Positions 44,868 through 53,429 of a stretch of DNA of 64,000 nucleotides are shown here, one piece after another. The notes below the pieces were generated by a model. It had not been told where the DNA came from and searched no databases. It was given only the letters and a program-made list of their open reading frames with translations. Source of the DNA: Ignavibacteriales bacterium (GTDB taxonomy: Bacteria; Bacteroidota; Ignavibacteria; Ignavibacteriales; Ignavibacteriaceae). The position numbers were made by a program, and so were the translations under genes. Numbering within the stretch: position 1 is the first letter of the stretch; each line of letters opens with the position of its first letter. Location of the stretch: contig CP054182.1 in NCBI GenBank assembly GCA_015709675.1, positions 1,839,448 through 1,903,447 on the forward strand, read 5' to 3'.

Positions 44868-46742
44868 TTGAGAAAAGCCCTTTGGATTATTTGTTTTCTT
44901 CCTATTCTGCTCACTGCACAGCAAAAGACTGAGTTCCGTGCTGTCTGGATAACCAATGTTGACAGTTATGTTTTGTTCAGCGATAAGAACATAACCGATG
45001 CCGTGAACTATCTGGCTGAACGCGGATTTAACGTGATTTTTCCCGTTGTCTGGAATAAAGGATATACGCTGTATCCCAGCCAGATTATGCAGGAAAAGTT
45101 TAACGTGCCCATCTGGCAAACCTTTGCCGGAAGGGATCTGCTGAAGAAACTGATTATCGAGGCACACCGGGTTGGCATCGAAGTAATACCCTGGTTTGAA
45201 TTTGGCTTTTCTTCATCATACTCTCTTAACGGAGGGCATATTATTAACAAATATCCCTCATGGGCAGGCAGGAAAAATGACGGAAGTCTGCTGGTAAAAA
45301 ACGGCTTCGACTGGATGGCAGGTACCAATCCAGAGGTGCAGGATTTTATGATAAGCATCATTACCGAAGTGCTTGATAATTATGATGTTGACGGTGTTCA
45401 GGGGGATGACCGCCTTCCTGCAATGCCGGTTGAAGGGGGATATGATTCAACAACCGTTGCCATATATAAATCAGAAAACGGAGGCGCCAATCCTCCGGCG
45501 AATTTCTGGGATGCTTCCTGGAAGCGCTGGCGCGCAAATAAACTGAATAATTTTTTCAGGAGAATGAAAGACTCCGTGAAAGTGCGCGGTGAGCATCTGA
45601 TTGTTTCCGCGGCGCCATCCAATTATCCCTGGGGTTATGATGAATATCTGCAGGACAGCAAAACCTGGGTTGACTCCGGCATCGTCGAGAATTTTATACC
45701 GCAGCTTTACCGCTACGATTATACATCATACGCAAATGAGCTGATTAATGCCTCAAACCTTGTGCCTGCATCAAAGAAACATATTTTCTTCCCTGGCATG
45801 CTTACCAAAGCAGGAAGTTATATAATTTCCCCATCGTTCTTTATTCAGTCGATGAACCTGAACAGAACACGCGGCATGAAAGGGGAGTGTTTCTTCTTTT
45901 ACGAATCATTCCCAGCCAATAACAGTCTGCTTGGTGATACACTGCGCACGTTATATTACAATGAACCTGCTCTGGTGCCCTACCGCAACGGTAATGTTTT
46001 CCGTCCTGCAGCCCGGATTATTAACGAAGATGATGAATTAAATACCCAAAGGCAGGGGAACTGGCAGCGTGTTCCGGTACAGGGCTTCAATCCGCAGATA
46101 TACTGGACCAATGACACCGCTGATGCATGGTTCGATTATTATATTGAAGCGAAAGCCGCGGCGTGGTATGATATCTATGTATATAATGTTCCGAATTTTG
46201 CGTTTACACAGTTTGCCAAATATACAATTTATGATACCAACGGAGAACAGACCGTTATTTTTAATCAGCAGAATTCCGCAAACGCAACGTGGGTAAAAAT
46301 CGGAGAGGCATATCTGAACCCCGGACGGTCGCGGGTGCTGCGTGTTGATAATACACAGATGGAGCCGGGCAAGTATCTGCTGGCTGATGCAACCATGATG
46401 ATGGTAAACCGGAAAAAATCGCCCGATGCAGTTTTCACCTCTGTTGAGGATGAATCACCCGGGATAAAGCAAATACCCGGCTCATTTCAGGTGTATGATG
46501 CATACCCTAATCCGTTTAACCCGGCAACCAATATCCGTTTTTCACTTCCGCATGCAGGACTCGTAAAAGCTGAATTATTCAATTCACTTGGACAGCGTAT
46601 TTCAGTTCTTACTGAAGATTTCCATGAAGCCGGTGAGCATACACTCAGAGTTGACGTACCTGACTTGACATCAGGAGTTTATTTTGTAAATTTCACAGGT
46701 AAAGATTTTCAGAAATCCGTAAAAGTATTGCTGCTTAAATAG
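44868..46742 (+). CDS. GHL10 family glycoside hydrolase-like protein with T9SS sorting domain
   Basis: A 624-residue protein. After a signal peptide (KALWIICFLPILLTAQ) comes a GHL10 domain (about 20-370) closely matching the preceding gene (RAVWITNVDSYVL, FEFGFSSSYSLNGGHII, DGVQGDDRLPAMPVEGGYD). A beta-sandwich region (about 380-520, WQRVPVQGFNP and DYYIEAKAAAWYDIYVY) resembles a golvesin-type carbohydrate-binding module. The C-terminus is a classical type A sorting domain (YPNPFNPATNIRFSLP ... VYFVNF ... KSVKVLLLK). It starts with TTG seven bases after the previous gene. The product is probably a surface-released glycan hydrolase, perhaps on peptidoglycan or an exopolysaccharide. Confidence 0.85.
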   Translation: MRKALWIICFLPILLTAQQKTEFRAVWITNVDSYVLFSDKNITDAVNYLAERGFNVIFPVVWNKGYTLYPSQIMQEKFNVPIWQTFAGRDLLKKLIIEAHRVGIEVIPWFEFGFSSSYSLNGGHIINKYPSWAGRKNDGSLLVKNGFDWMAGTNPEVQDFMISIITEVLDNYDVDGVQGDDRLPAMPVEGGYDSTTVAIYKSENGGANPPANFWDASWKRWRANKLNNFFRRMKDSVKVRGEHLIVSAAPSNYPWGYDEYLQDSKTWVDSGIVENFIPQLYRYDYTSYANELINASNLVPASKKHIFFPGMLTKAGSYIISPSFFIQSMNLNRTRGMKGECFFFYESFPANNSLLGDTLRTLYYNEPALVPYRNGNVFRPAARIINEDDELNTQRQGNWQRVPVQGFNPQIYWTNDTADAWFDYYIEAKAAAWYDIYVYNVPNFAFTQFAKYTIYDTNGEQTVIFNQQNSANATWVKIGEAYLNPGRSRVLRVDNTQMEPGKYLLADATMMMVNRKKSPDAVFTSVEDESPGIKQIPGSFQVYDAYPNPFNPATNIRFSLPHAGLVKAELFNSLGQRISVLTEDFHEAGEHTLRVDVPDLTSGVYFVNFTGKDFQKSVKVLLLK

Positions 46743-46781
46743 AAAGGAACTTTTGGACCTTCTGAAGGGGCAGAGAGTAAG

Positions 46782-47807
46782 TTGAAAAGCCAGATGAATC
46801 TCTTCACGAAACGGCTTATCCTCTCGCTGCTTCTCCTTATCCTTCTCGGTTTAGGGGGAACCCTCGGATATTACATAATATCCGAAGGGGAGGCATCGCT
46901 TACTGACTGCTTTTATATGACGGCTATTACCGTCACGACCATTGGTTACGGAGAAATTATCCCTCTTGATAGCAGCCCCGGAGGAAGAATTTTTACCGTA
47001 ATACTTGCCCTCTTTGGCGTTGGCTCTTTTACCTATATAGTTACCAACCTTACTGCACTCCTTATTGACAGAGATGTTTTTCTTTCCTATTCAAAGAAGC
47101 GGACACTCAAAATGATTTCAAAACTGAACAAACATTTTATCATCTGCGGTACCGGAGATATAGGGCTGCAGATTGCAAAGGAACTTAAAGCAACTGACCG
47201 TCCCTTTGTGCTTATTGATAAAGATATCCATAAAACAAATCATCTGATAGATATAAAAGATTTTATCACTCTGGAGGGAGATGCAACTGAAGATAATATA
47301 CTTATCAGCGCGGGTATCGAAAAGGCGAAAGGAATTTTTGCGGTAACCGGTGACGATAATTATAATCTGGTGATTACCTTTACCGCAAGGCAGCTTCACC
47401 CGGAAATCCGGATTATTTCCAAAGTAAGGGATATTCAGCAGATCGAAAAAATAAAAAGGGCCGGGGCTGACTCAGTTATATCTCCCTACATGATTGGAGG
47501 CCTTCGGATAGTATCTGAAATGGTGCGTCCTGCAGTGGTAAGTTTTCTGGATAGCATGATGCGGGATAAAAATGCCAATCTACGGGTTGAGGAAATTGAC
47601 CTTACTCCGGTAAGCAAAGGGAAAACCCTTGAGGAGATGGATCTTTACTCCCGTGAAGATATTCTGCTGCTTGCTCTGAGAAAAGACGGCGAGATACAAT
47701 TCAACCCTCCGAGAGCCACCGCTCTCGAAGGGAATGAAATTCTTATTCTTATGGTATCACCCTCCGGCAGGAAAGAACTGAAGGAGAGGTTCGGTCTGGC
47801 TACCTGA
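46782..47807 (+). CDS. Two-TM potassium channel with RCK (TrkA-N/TrkA-C) domains
   Basis: A 341-residue K+ channel: TM1 (RLILSLLLLILLGLGG), pore helix with filter VTTIGYGE, TM2 (FTVILALFGVGSFTYIVTNL), then a cytoplasmic RCK Rossmann domain (HFIICGTGDIGLQIAKEL, about residues 112-240) and a TrkA-C domain (about 255-340, ILLLALRKDGEIQFNP). This is the MthK/Kch-type layout, a tetrameric ligand-gated channel. The frame opens with TTG at 46782; an ATG four codons later (46794) is an alternative. It ends flush against the convergent DedA-like gene, with no bases between the two stop codons. Confidence 0.9.
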   Translation: MKSQMNLFTKRLILSLLLLILLGLGGTLGYYIISEGEASLTDCFYMTAITVTTIGYGEIIPLDSSPGGRIFTVILALFGVGSFTYIVTNLTALLIDRDVFLSYSKKRTLKMISKLNKHFIICGTGDIGLQIAKELKATDRPFVLIDKDIHKTNHLIDIKDFITLEGDATEDNILISAGIEKAKGIFAVTGDDNYNLVITFTARQLHPEIRIISKVRDIQQIEKIKRAGADSVISPYMIGGLRIVSEMVRPAVVSFLDSMMRDKNANLRVEEIDLTPVSKGKTLEEMDLYSREDILLLALRKDGEIQFNPPRATALEGNEILILMVSPSGRKELKERFGLAT

Positions 47808-48422
47808 TTACAGCAGGAATTTAATTACTACGAACCCGCCGATCAGCAGTACCGTAAACGCTATTGCCAGCCAGTCAAAATATTTATCAATAAAGTTCTT
47901 AATGTGCTCGCCGTATTTCCAGAGGAGAAATGCTACCAGGAAAAACCGTGCGCCTCTTGAAAGTATTGAAGCGAAGATGAACATGGGGAGATTTACGTTA
48001 AAGGCACCTGAAGCAACGGTAAACACTTTATAGGGAATAGGAGTAAAACCGGCCGTGAAAATAATCCAGAAATCATACAGCTTGTAAAGCGCTTCAATTT
48101 CGAAGAATAATTTTTCAGTAAAGCCGGGGACATTATTAAAGAAAAACATTGCAAGCCAGGTAAACTCCATATCCAGATTCCACCAGGCAAAATGGCCGAT
48201 GGCATAACCAAACATGCCTCCCAGGACTGAGCCGATGGTACAGGTAAGCGCAAATTTAAAGGCTTTTGTCCTGACGCTCAGCACAAGTGCAATCAGTAAC
48301 GCATCCGGCGGAATGGGGAAAAAGGAAGATTCTGCAAATGCGAGAAGGAAAAGGGCTATGGGTCCGTAGGGTGTCTGTGCCCAGTGCAGCACCCAGTCAT
48401 AGAGTTTTCTGACTATTTTCAT
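47808..48422 (-). CDS. DedA/YqaA family (VTT domain) membrane protein
   Basis: A 204-residue inner-membrane protein of the YqaA subgroup. FLLAFAESSFFPIPPDALLIAL is the family signature near the N-terminus, followed by GSVLGGMFGYAIGHFAWW and a second half FTAGFTPIPYKVFTVASGAF, the usual repeat of the re-entrant helix. Four to five membrane segments are seen. Relatives act as lipid carriers or transporters; the substrate is not known here. The final helix (AIAFTVLLIGGFVVIKF) ends the protein. The start at 48422 fits the first helix (LYDWVLHWAQTPYGPIALF). Confidence 0.88.
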   Translation of the reverse strand: MKIVRKLYDWVLHWAQTPYGPIALFLLAFAESSFFPIPPDALLIALVLSVRTKAFKFALTCTIGSVLGGMFGYAIGHFAWWNLDMEFTWLAMFFFNNVPGFTEKLFFEIEALYKLYDFWIIFTAGFTPIPYKVFTVASGAFNVNLPMFIFASILSRGARFFLVAFLLWKYGEHIKNFIDKYFDWLAIAFTVLLIGGFVVIKFLL

Positions 48423-48849
48423 GCGTAATTATCGTAAACAAAATGCCAAAATTACCGCAATGGAGGTGCATAAACAATGGAAATCAACGTGTGTACAGAT
48501 TTAACAGCTTGCACGGATTAAACTGACGATTTTTTTTGGAACAAGCCGCGGCTTGCCCTACACCTTTTTGCAACGATCTGCATGGATGAATACAAATAAT
48601 GATCGCAGATTAAGCGGATAACATGGATTATTGATCGCAGGTTAAATTTACCCTCTCTGGAGAAGTTACGGTCTGTCCGGAACGGTCGAGATCCGTGCAT
48701 TATAAATCGTACATTGTACATTAAAATGTACACTGCCGGTTTCAGAATTAGACACTATTTTAGGAGTGAGCTTTATTTTTCTTTATAATAAAGGATTTTT
48801 CAGGCACAATTTTTGCTCGATACCCTTTAGTACAATGGAGCCAAGAGTC
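48423..48849. other. Gene-free stretch with dispersed palindromes
   Basis: No gene was recognised. It includes a perfect 14-bp palindrome CAAGCCGCGGCTTG (48542-48555), two imperfect copies of a GATCGCAGATTAA-type repeat (about 48600 and 48633), and TGTACATT-AA-AATGTACA (48715-48732), which recalls the TGTACA repeat beside the SpoU gene. Confidence 0.6.
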
Positions 48850-50034
48850 ATGAAAACATATATTTATCTGCTGGTTTTACCGCTGCTTTTTACCGGCTGC
48901 TACACGCAGCTTGCTGTTGAAGAAAGCGATGATTACACCTACTCCCGGAACACTTACGAACCGGAGCGGTATGGTGATGAGGAGTCCTATGTGGAATCCG
49001 ACACGGTTTATGATGATGAGACCACCATTGTAAACAATTATTATTTTGACGGAAATTTTGGGTCATACCGCCGGTATTTCGGAGGGTATTACCCTTCGTC
49101 CACCATTATCATTGGCTACCACTATTCACCTGTCTGGTATTTCCACAGCGGGTGGAGCTATTTCTGGTGGGATCCCTGGTACCCGACCTTCTGCGGATTT
49201 GACTGGTATCCGGGGCTATACTCGTATTGGGGTCCGCATTACTACTACCCATACTGGGCTTATAACTATAGCTCCTACAATTATTACGGCTACAGCGATG
49301 GATACCGCTACAGAACCGATGATCTTGCGCGGCTCCGCAATAATGACGGTCTGAGGAACAGTTATACTTCCCGTGATGGTTTTAAGGGGAGAAGAAACAA
49401 CAGCGTGGATGTTGATGTTACCAGAGACCGGAATGCCTTTGATACAGGACGCCGTGACAGGGATACCCGTGATGGTATTACTACCCGTGACCGCAGCCGT
49501 GATGTAAGAAATAATGATACCTGGAATAATACCCGCGATGACCGCCGTACCGATCTGAATGAAAATAAACGGCGCCGTGATGAGGAAACTAAAATCCGCC
49601 GTGACTATAAGGATAATGAGCGGAAATCAGATATCAAGGATAAAAAACGTGATTCCCGTGATAACGAAAACAACAGGAAGTCACCGACGGTTAACCCCCG
49701 GAAGCGAGAAAACAATAATGAGAATAACACCAACCGTAACAATAATGTAACGCCTGAACGGAAGCGCGAAAACAATAATGAGAGCAACCGCAGGAATAAC
49801 TCAGTAAATACTGAACGGAAGCGTGAAAATAACCGTAATGACGGCACGATCAATAAAGAACGGAATTCATCGCGGAATGACAACAGGAGCTCAAACCGCT
49901 CCTATTCACCTCCTTCACGGAATAATGATAACAGCAGCCGCTCATCTTCTGGCAACAGATCCGGCGGCGGAAATAACAGCAGATCATCTGGCGGCGGAAG
50001 CAGCCGTGATGATAATTCATCAAGGAGAAGATAA
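48850..50034 (+). CDS. Lipoprotein with aromatic-rich centre and Arg/Asn-rich tail
   Basis: A 394-residue protein from the ATG at 48850, directly before a lipoprotein signal (KTYIYLLVLPLLFTGC). An ORF start at 48766 would put 28 residues ahead of this signal and is rejected. Residues about 85-185 are extremely rich in Tyr and Trp (runs such as WSYFWWDPWYPTFCGF), and from about 185 to the end the chain is low-complexity Arg/Asn/Asp/Ser with repeated RDR, NNN and KRENN patterns, ending SSRRR. I do not recognise a family. An adjacent gene has the same GCYT lipobox and a similar tail, so the two may form one envelope structure. The tail creates a false open frame on the other strand. Confidence 0.7.
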   Translation: MKTYIYLLVLPLLFTGCYTQLAVEESDDYTYSRNTYEPERYGDEESYVESDTVYDDETTIVNNYYFDGNFGSYRRYFGGYYPSSTIIIGYHYSPVWYFHSGWSYFWWDPWYPTFCGFDWYPGLYSYWGPHYYYPYWAYNYSSYNYYGYSDGYRYRTDDLARLRNNDGLRNSYTSRDGFKGRRNNSVDVDVTRDRNAFDTGRRDRDTRDGITTRDRSRDVRNNDTWNNTRDDRRTDLNENKRRRDEETKIRRDYKDNERKSDIKDKKRDSRDNENNRKSPTVNPRKRENNNENNTNRNNNVTPERKRENNNESNRRNNSVNTERKRENNRNDGTINKERNSSRNDNRSSNRSYSPPSRNNDNSSRSSSGNRSGGGNNSRSSGGGSSRDDNSSRRR

Positions 50035-50036
50035 TT

Positions 50037-50549
50037 TTGAAATCACTGATTGTATATATCGCGTTTTTACTGCTTATACCATTCACCGGATGCTACACGG
50101 TTCTTCTGACGACGGAGAACACCTACGAGGAAGAACTGATACGCCTTGAGTCAGGTGATGAAGCGGAGGAAATGAGTTACGAAGACGGCTGGATATATGC
50201 TCCCCGCGTAGAGGAGCAGGCAACCTGGTTTGACTATTACAACCTTCCCTGGTGGTATGTGAATCCAATGGTTTCGAAAGATATTAATCCCAATCGCATT
50301 GATGGCGGTACTTTTGACCGTCTGCGTGAGACCGGTGGCGGCAGCGGCGGCGGGGGCGGTGCTACACGATCCAGCAACGGAGGCGGCAATTCTACTTCCG
50401 GCAACACATCCCGTGAAACTGAAAAGAAAAATGTTAACGCTGATGAGGGGAATCAGAACAATAACAATTCATCCAACCGCAGCAGCGGGGGAGACAAGAA
50501 AAACCTGCGCAACGATGACGGAAACCGTACAACTCCTAAACGAAGATAA
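50037..50549 (+). CDS. Small lipoprotein with Gly/Asn-rich tail
   Basis: A 170-residue protein starting with TTG at 50037, supported by AAGGAG upstream (50022-50030 region). Lipoprotein signal SLIVYIAFLLLIPFTGC, then an acidic segment, a short aromatic stretch (WFDYYNLPWWYVNPM), and from about residue 100 a low-complexity tail of Gly, Ser, Asn, Lys and Arg ending TTPKRR. The lipobox context GCYT and the basic Asn-rich tail match the upstream gene. It lies three bases after that gene and overlaps the next by one base. No family is recognised. Confidence 0.65.
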   Translation: MKSLIVYIAFLLLIPFTGCYTVLLTTENTYEEELIRLESGDEAEEMSYEDGWIYAPRVEEQATWFDYYNLPWWYVNPMVSKDINPNRIDGGTFDRLRETGGGSGGGGGATRSSNGGGNSTSGNTSRETEKKNVNADEGNQNNNNSSNRSSGGDKKNLRNDDGNRTTPKRR

Positions 50550-51976
50550 TGATCATGAAAAAAAATATATATCTGATACTCATATTGCTTTTTGCCGGAA
50601 ATCAGATTTCTGCACAGGGGCTCAGTGACGGGCTCCGCCTTTCAGCATTCGGCACCAATTCAGGTGTCCGTGCACTCGGCATGGGCAACAGCTATACAGC
50701 CCTTAGTGATGACGGTACCGGTATGTTTTATAATCCGGCCGGCATAGGTCTGGTAAAAAAACTTGAATTCACCGGTAACCTGGACTATTTCAGCTATAAT
50801 AACGATGTTACATTCCTCGGCAATAAAAGCAAGTATAATAACAGTGCGACCAATCTGAGCAGTCTTTCATTTATTTTTCCTTTCCCTACGCTCAGGGGAA
50901 GCTTTGTGGTAGGGGCAGGTTACAGCACATCTCATTTATATACCGGAGGACTCAGCTTTGACGGCTTTAACCCAGGTTCATCTCTGATTGCTGACCTTGC
51001 CATTGACACGGATGTGCCTTATGATCTCTTTATGACAGATGAGGACGGCAATACCATCCTTAACAGCAATCTGAATCAAAGCGGCAATACTCTGGAGTCA
51101 GGTTCACTGGAAAATTATGCTTTCACTGCCGGCGTGGAAGTATATAAAGATATTTTTGTTGGCGGCACTCTTAATATATCTTCAGGTACCTATAAGAATT
51201 CCCGCGATTTTTATGAGGATGATACCCGGGGGTTCTATGATACAACTATCGTAGCTCCGGGTTATACCTTCACCCGTGACTTTGAAACCTTCTTTCTGAA
51301 CCGCACCCTTGACTGGGAGATGCAGGGATGGGATTTCAAACTCGGCGTGCTTTATCAGATTAACAAGATGGCTCGTTTCGGGCTTAAGATCCAGTTCCCG
51401 AAATATTATACGGTTAAGGAGAAGTTTTACGCAAGCGGCTACTCAGACTGGGGTAACGGCACACGTCGTACTCTTGATGAAGCTGACTATGAATTTAGTA
51501 CCGAATATGATATAACCACACCTTTTGAGTTTTCCGTGGGGGGAGCGGTCAATCTGACCGGGCTGATTCTTTCCGGTGAAGTGACCCTTACTGATTATAC
51601 TCAGATGGAATTCAGCAATGGTATTGGTATTTCTGAGGCCGAACTGGTGAATATAAACAAAAGGGCAAAGGAACTCCTGACTGCGGTTATGAACTATAAT
51701 GTCGGGGCCGAGTACCTGATACCCACAACCAACTTCCGTATCCGGGGCGGTTACTTTGTGCAAAAATCCCCTTATGACGGTGATGATGCTGCCTATGACC
51801 GGAAATATGTTACCCTTGGCGGCGGATTCCTTGTAGATGGTATCATTTCACTTGACCTGGCATTTGTAAGAGGGTTTTATGACAATTTCGGAGACAATTA
51901 CGGCAGTAATCTCTCCCGAACCCAGCAGAGTATTACCACAAACCGCCTGATGCTATCATTCGGCTACCGTTTTTGA
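50549..51976 (+). CDS. OmpP1/FadL-like outer-membrane protein
   Basis: A 475-residue exported barrel (signal peptide KKNIYLILILLFAGNQISAQ). The start of the mature part, GVRALGMGNSYTALSDDGTGMFYNPAGIGLVKK, is the FadL/PorV-type opening (GMG...A..D....FYNPAG). Many amphipathic strands follow, ending LMLSFGYRF with a terminal Phe suited to BAM assembly. FadL-like proteins carry hydrophobic compounds; PorV-like ones assist T9SS. Which role applies here is open. It forms an operon with the two lipoproteins and is followed by a clear terminator. Confidence 0.8.
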   Translation: MIMKKNIYLILILLFAGNQISAQGLSDGLRLSAFGTNSGVRALGMGNSYTALSDDGTGMFYNPAGIGLVKKLEFTGNLDYFSYNNDVTFLGNKSKYNNSATNLSSLSFIFPFPTLRGSFVVGAGYSTSHLYTGGLSFDGFNPGSSLIADLAIDTDVPYDLFMTDEDGNTILNSNLNQSGNTLESGSLENYAFTAGVEVYKDIFVGGTLNISSGTYKNSRDFYEDDTRGFYDTTIVAPGYTFTRDFETFFLNRTLDWEMQGWDFKLGVLYQINKMARFGLKIQFPKYYTVKEKFYASGYSDWGNGTRRTLDEADYEFSTEYDITTPFEFSVGGAVNLTGLILSGEVTLTDYTQMEFSNGIGISEAELVNINKRAKELLTAVMNYNVGAEYLIPTTNFRIRGGYFVQKSPYDGDDAAYDRKYVTLGGGFLVDGIISLDLAFVRGFYDNFGDNYGSNLSRTQQSITTNRLMLSFGYRF

Positions 51977-51998
51977 TGGAATAATATTTTAAGGAAAA

Positions 51999-52034
51999 GG
52001 GACAGTCAGGATATGGCTGTCCTTTTTTATTTTT
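51999..52034 (+). terminator. Rho-independent terminator after the FadL-like gene
   Basis: GGACAG (52000-52005) and CTGTCC (52017-52022) form the stem, followed by TTTTTTATTTTT. It lies 23 bases past the stop of the FadL-like gene and before rsgA. Confidence 0.85.
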
Positions 52035-52064
52035 GTATATCTGAAAATAATCCAAAGGTGAGCC

Positions 52065-53030
52065 GTCAAAGCCAGAGTCTATAAAATTGAAAGCAAGGAT
52101 ATCTATGTAAAACCTGAAGGGGGGGAGGATTTTATCAGATGCAGCCTTCGCGGAAAATTCAAGATTGAAAACCGGCTGAAAAAGGATAAAATGTTTATCC
52201 TTGATGTGATTGCAGTTGGGGATTATGTTTCCATAAGTATGGAAAAGGACGGTACCGGGGTTATTGAGGAAATTCTGACCAGAGATAACTACCTTTCCCG
52301 CAAAGCACCCAAACTGAAAGGGGGCTCTTACCGCGGGGAACGCTTCGAGCAGATTATTGCTGCCAATATCACTCAGGTGATTGTGGTGTTTTCAACCGTT
52401 TCGCCCTCCTTTAATAACCGTTCCCTTGACCGCTTTCTGGTTGCCGCTGAAAGTTCTCAGATTAAGCCAATGATCGTCATTAACAAAATGGATCTGTTGT
52501 TCCCTGAAGAGCGCAGAGTGTTTGAGGAAATCAGGGATATATACACAGACCTGAATTACCCGGTTTTTCTTACTTCGGCAGTAACCAATGAGGGGATTCC
52601 CGAGCTGCGGGAACAGCTTGAGAGTGAATGTTCGTTTGTCTGGGGACACTCCGGAGTCGGCAAGTCATCACTCTTTAACGTATTGTATCCCGGATTAAAC
52701 TTCCAGACCGGGGAAGTAAGTAATTTTTCGAATAAAGGAATTCACACCACGGTAACGGTCAGTCTGCACGATGTTAATACGTCAACACAGATCATTGACT
52801 CCCCCGGAATCCGGGAGATAGATCCTTACGGCATCACCAAAGAGGATTTATGTCATTATTTCAGGGAGTTTGAACCATACTTCGGCCAGTGCCGGTTTAC
52901 CCGGTGCACCCACACACACGAACCTGACTGCGCAATCCGTGACGCGGTTGAATCAGGCGAAATCACCGCCGACCGGTATGAGAGCTATACCAATATATAT
53001 CAGACTATGGAAGAAGATTTGTATTTTTGA
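52065..53030 (+). CDS. rsgA: Ribosome small-subunit-dependent GTPase RsgA; 5' end lacks a canonical start
   Basis: A circularly permuted GTPase for 30S maturation. Motifs: INKMDLLFPEE (G4), FLTSAVTNEGIPEL (G5), WGHSGVGKSSLFN (G1), GIHTT (switch I region), IDSPGIRE (G3), and a C-terminal zinc domain with CRFTRCTHTHEPDCA. From the first ATG (52191) the protein is 279 residues and begins inside the OB domain. In-frame codons upstream encode KARVYKIESKDIYV and RCSLRGKFKI, clearly the missing OB strands, back to a stop at 52059. No ATG, GTG or TTG occurs there. I set the start at the GTC at 52065, just after an AGGTGA box, as a best guess. Confidence 0.85.
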   Translation, partial: VKARVYKIESKDIYVKPEGGEDFIRCSLRGKFKIENRLKKDKMFILDVIAVGDYVSISMEKDGTGVIEEILTRDNYLSRKAPKLKGGSYRGERFEQIIAANITQVIVVFSTVSPSFNNRSLDRFLVAAESSQIKPMIVINKMDLLFPEERRVFEEIRDIYTDLNYPVFLTSAVTNEGIPELREQLESECSFVWGHSGVGKSSLFNVLYPGLNFQTGEVSNFSNKGIHTTVTVSLHDVNTSTQIIDSPGIREIDPYGITKEDLCHYFREFEPYFGQCRFTRCTHTHEPDCAIRDAVESGEITADRYESYTNIYQTMEEDLYF

Positions 53031-53429
53031 ATTTCATAAACAACGAAATCCCCGCGGGAAAATGGAAATGTCTTTGGTAGAGACGATGCAAATGCCACGA
53101 GGATTTTAAATAACACGATTTAATGCAATTGCGTCGTCTCAGGGGCGAATATGGGAGGGATTTGTAATATTGACATTCCGATATATTTGATTTTCAATAA
53201 TAATGATGTTTGAATCTGGCATTCATGAGACACTGCAATCGCCGTAAGGGATTTTCCAATTATCTATGTCTGATGCGGCGATTGCAATGTCTCTACGAAA
53301 ATAATCCGTCGTAGAGACGTCGCAAATGCCACGAGGATTTTTTATTAACAAGAATTATTGCATTTGCGGCGTCTCAGGGAAGAATATGGGAGGGATCGTC
53401 TCAGGGAAAACAGAAAAGAGGTGTATGGT
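53031..53429. repeat. Three copies of a GAGAC...GTCTC inverted-repeat element
   Basis: Arms: 53080-53095 with 53125-53140 (two mismatches), 53227-53244 with 53276-53293 (one mismatch), and 53314-53329 with 53360-53375 (one mismatch). Copies one and three share the start GAGACG..GCAAATGCCACGAGGATTTT and the trailing AGAATATGGGAGGGAT-like sequence. A truncated trace (GATCGTCTCAGGG) follows at about 53394-53406. No gene is seen. Confidence 0.75.

Noticed and set aside
48766-48849. Longer start for the aromatic-rich lipoprotein
   Set aside because: It would place 28 residues ahead of a clear lipoprotein signal peptide that begins at 48850.
49605-49883. Open frame on the minus strand rich in Leu, Arg and Ser
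   Set aside because: It is the antisense of the Arg/Asn-rich lipoprotein tail; it has no start signal and its composition simply mirrors the plus strand.
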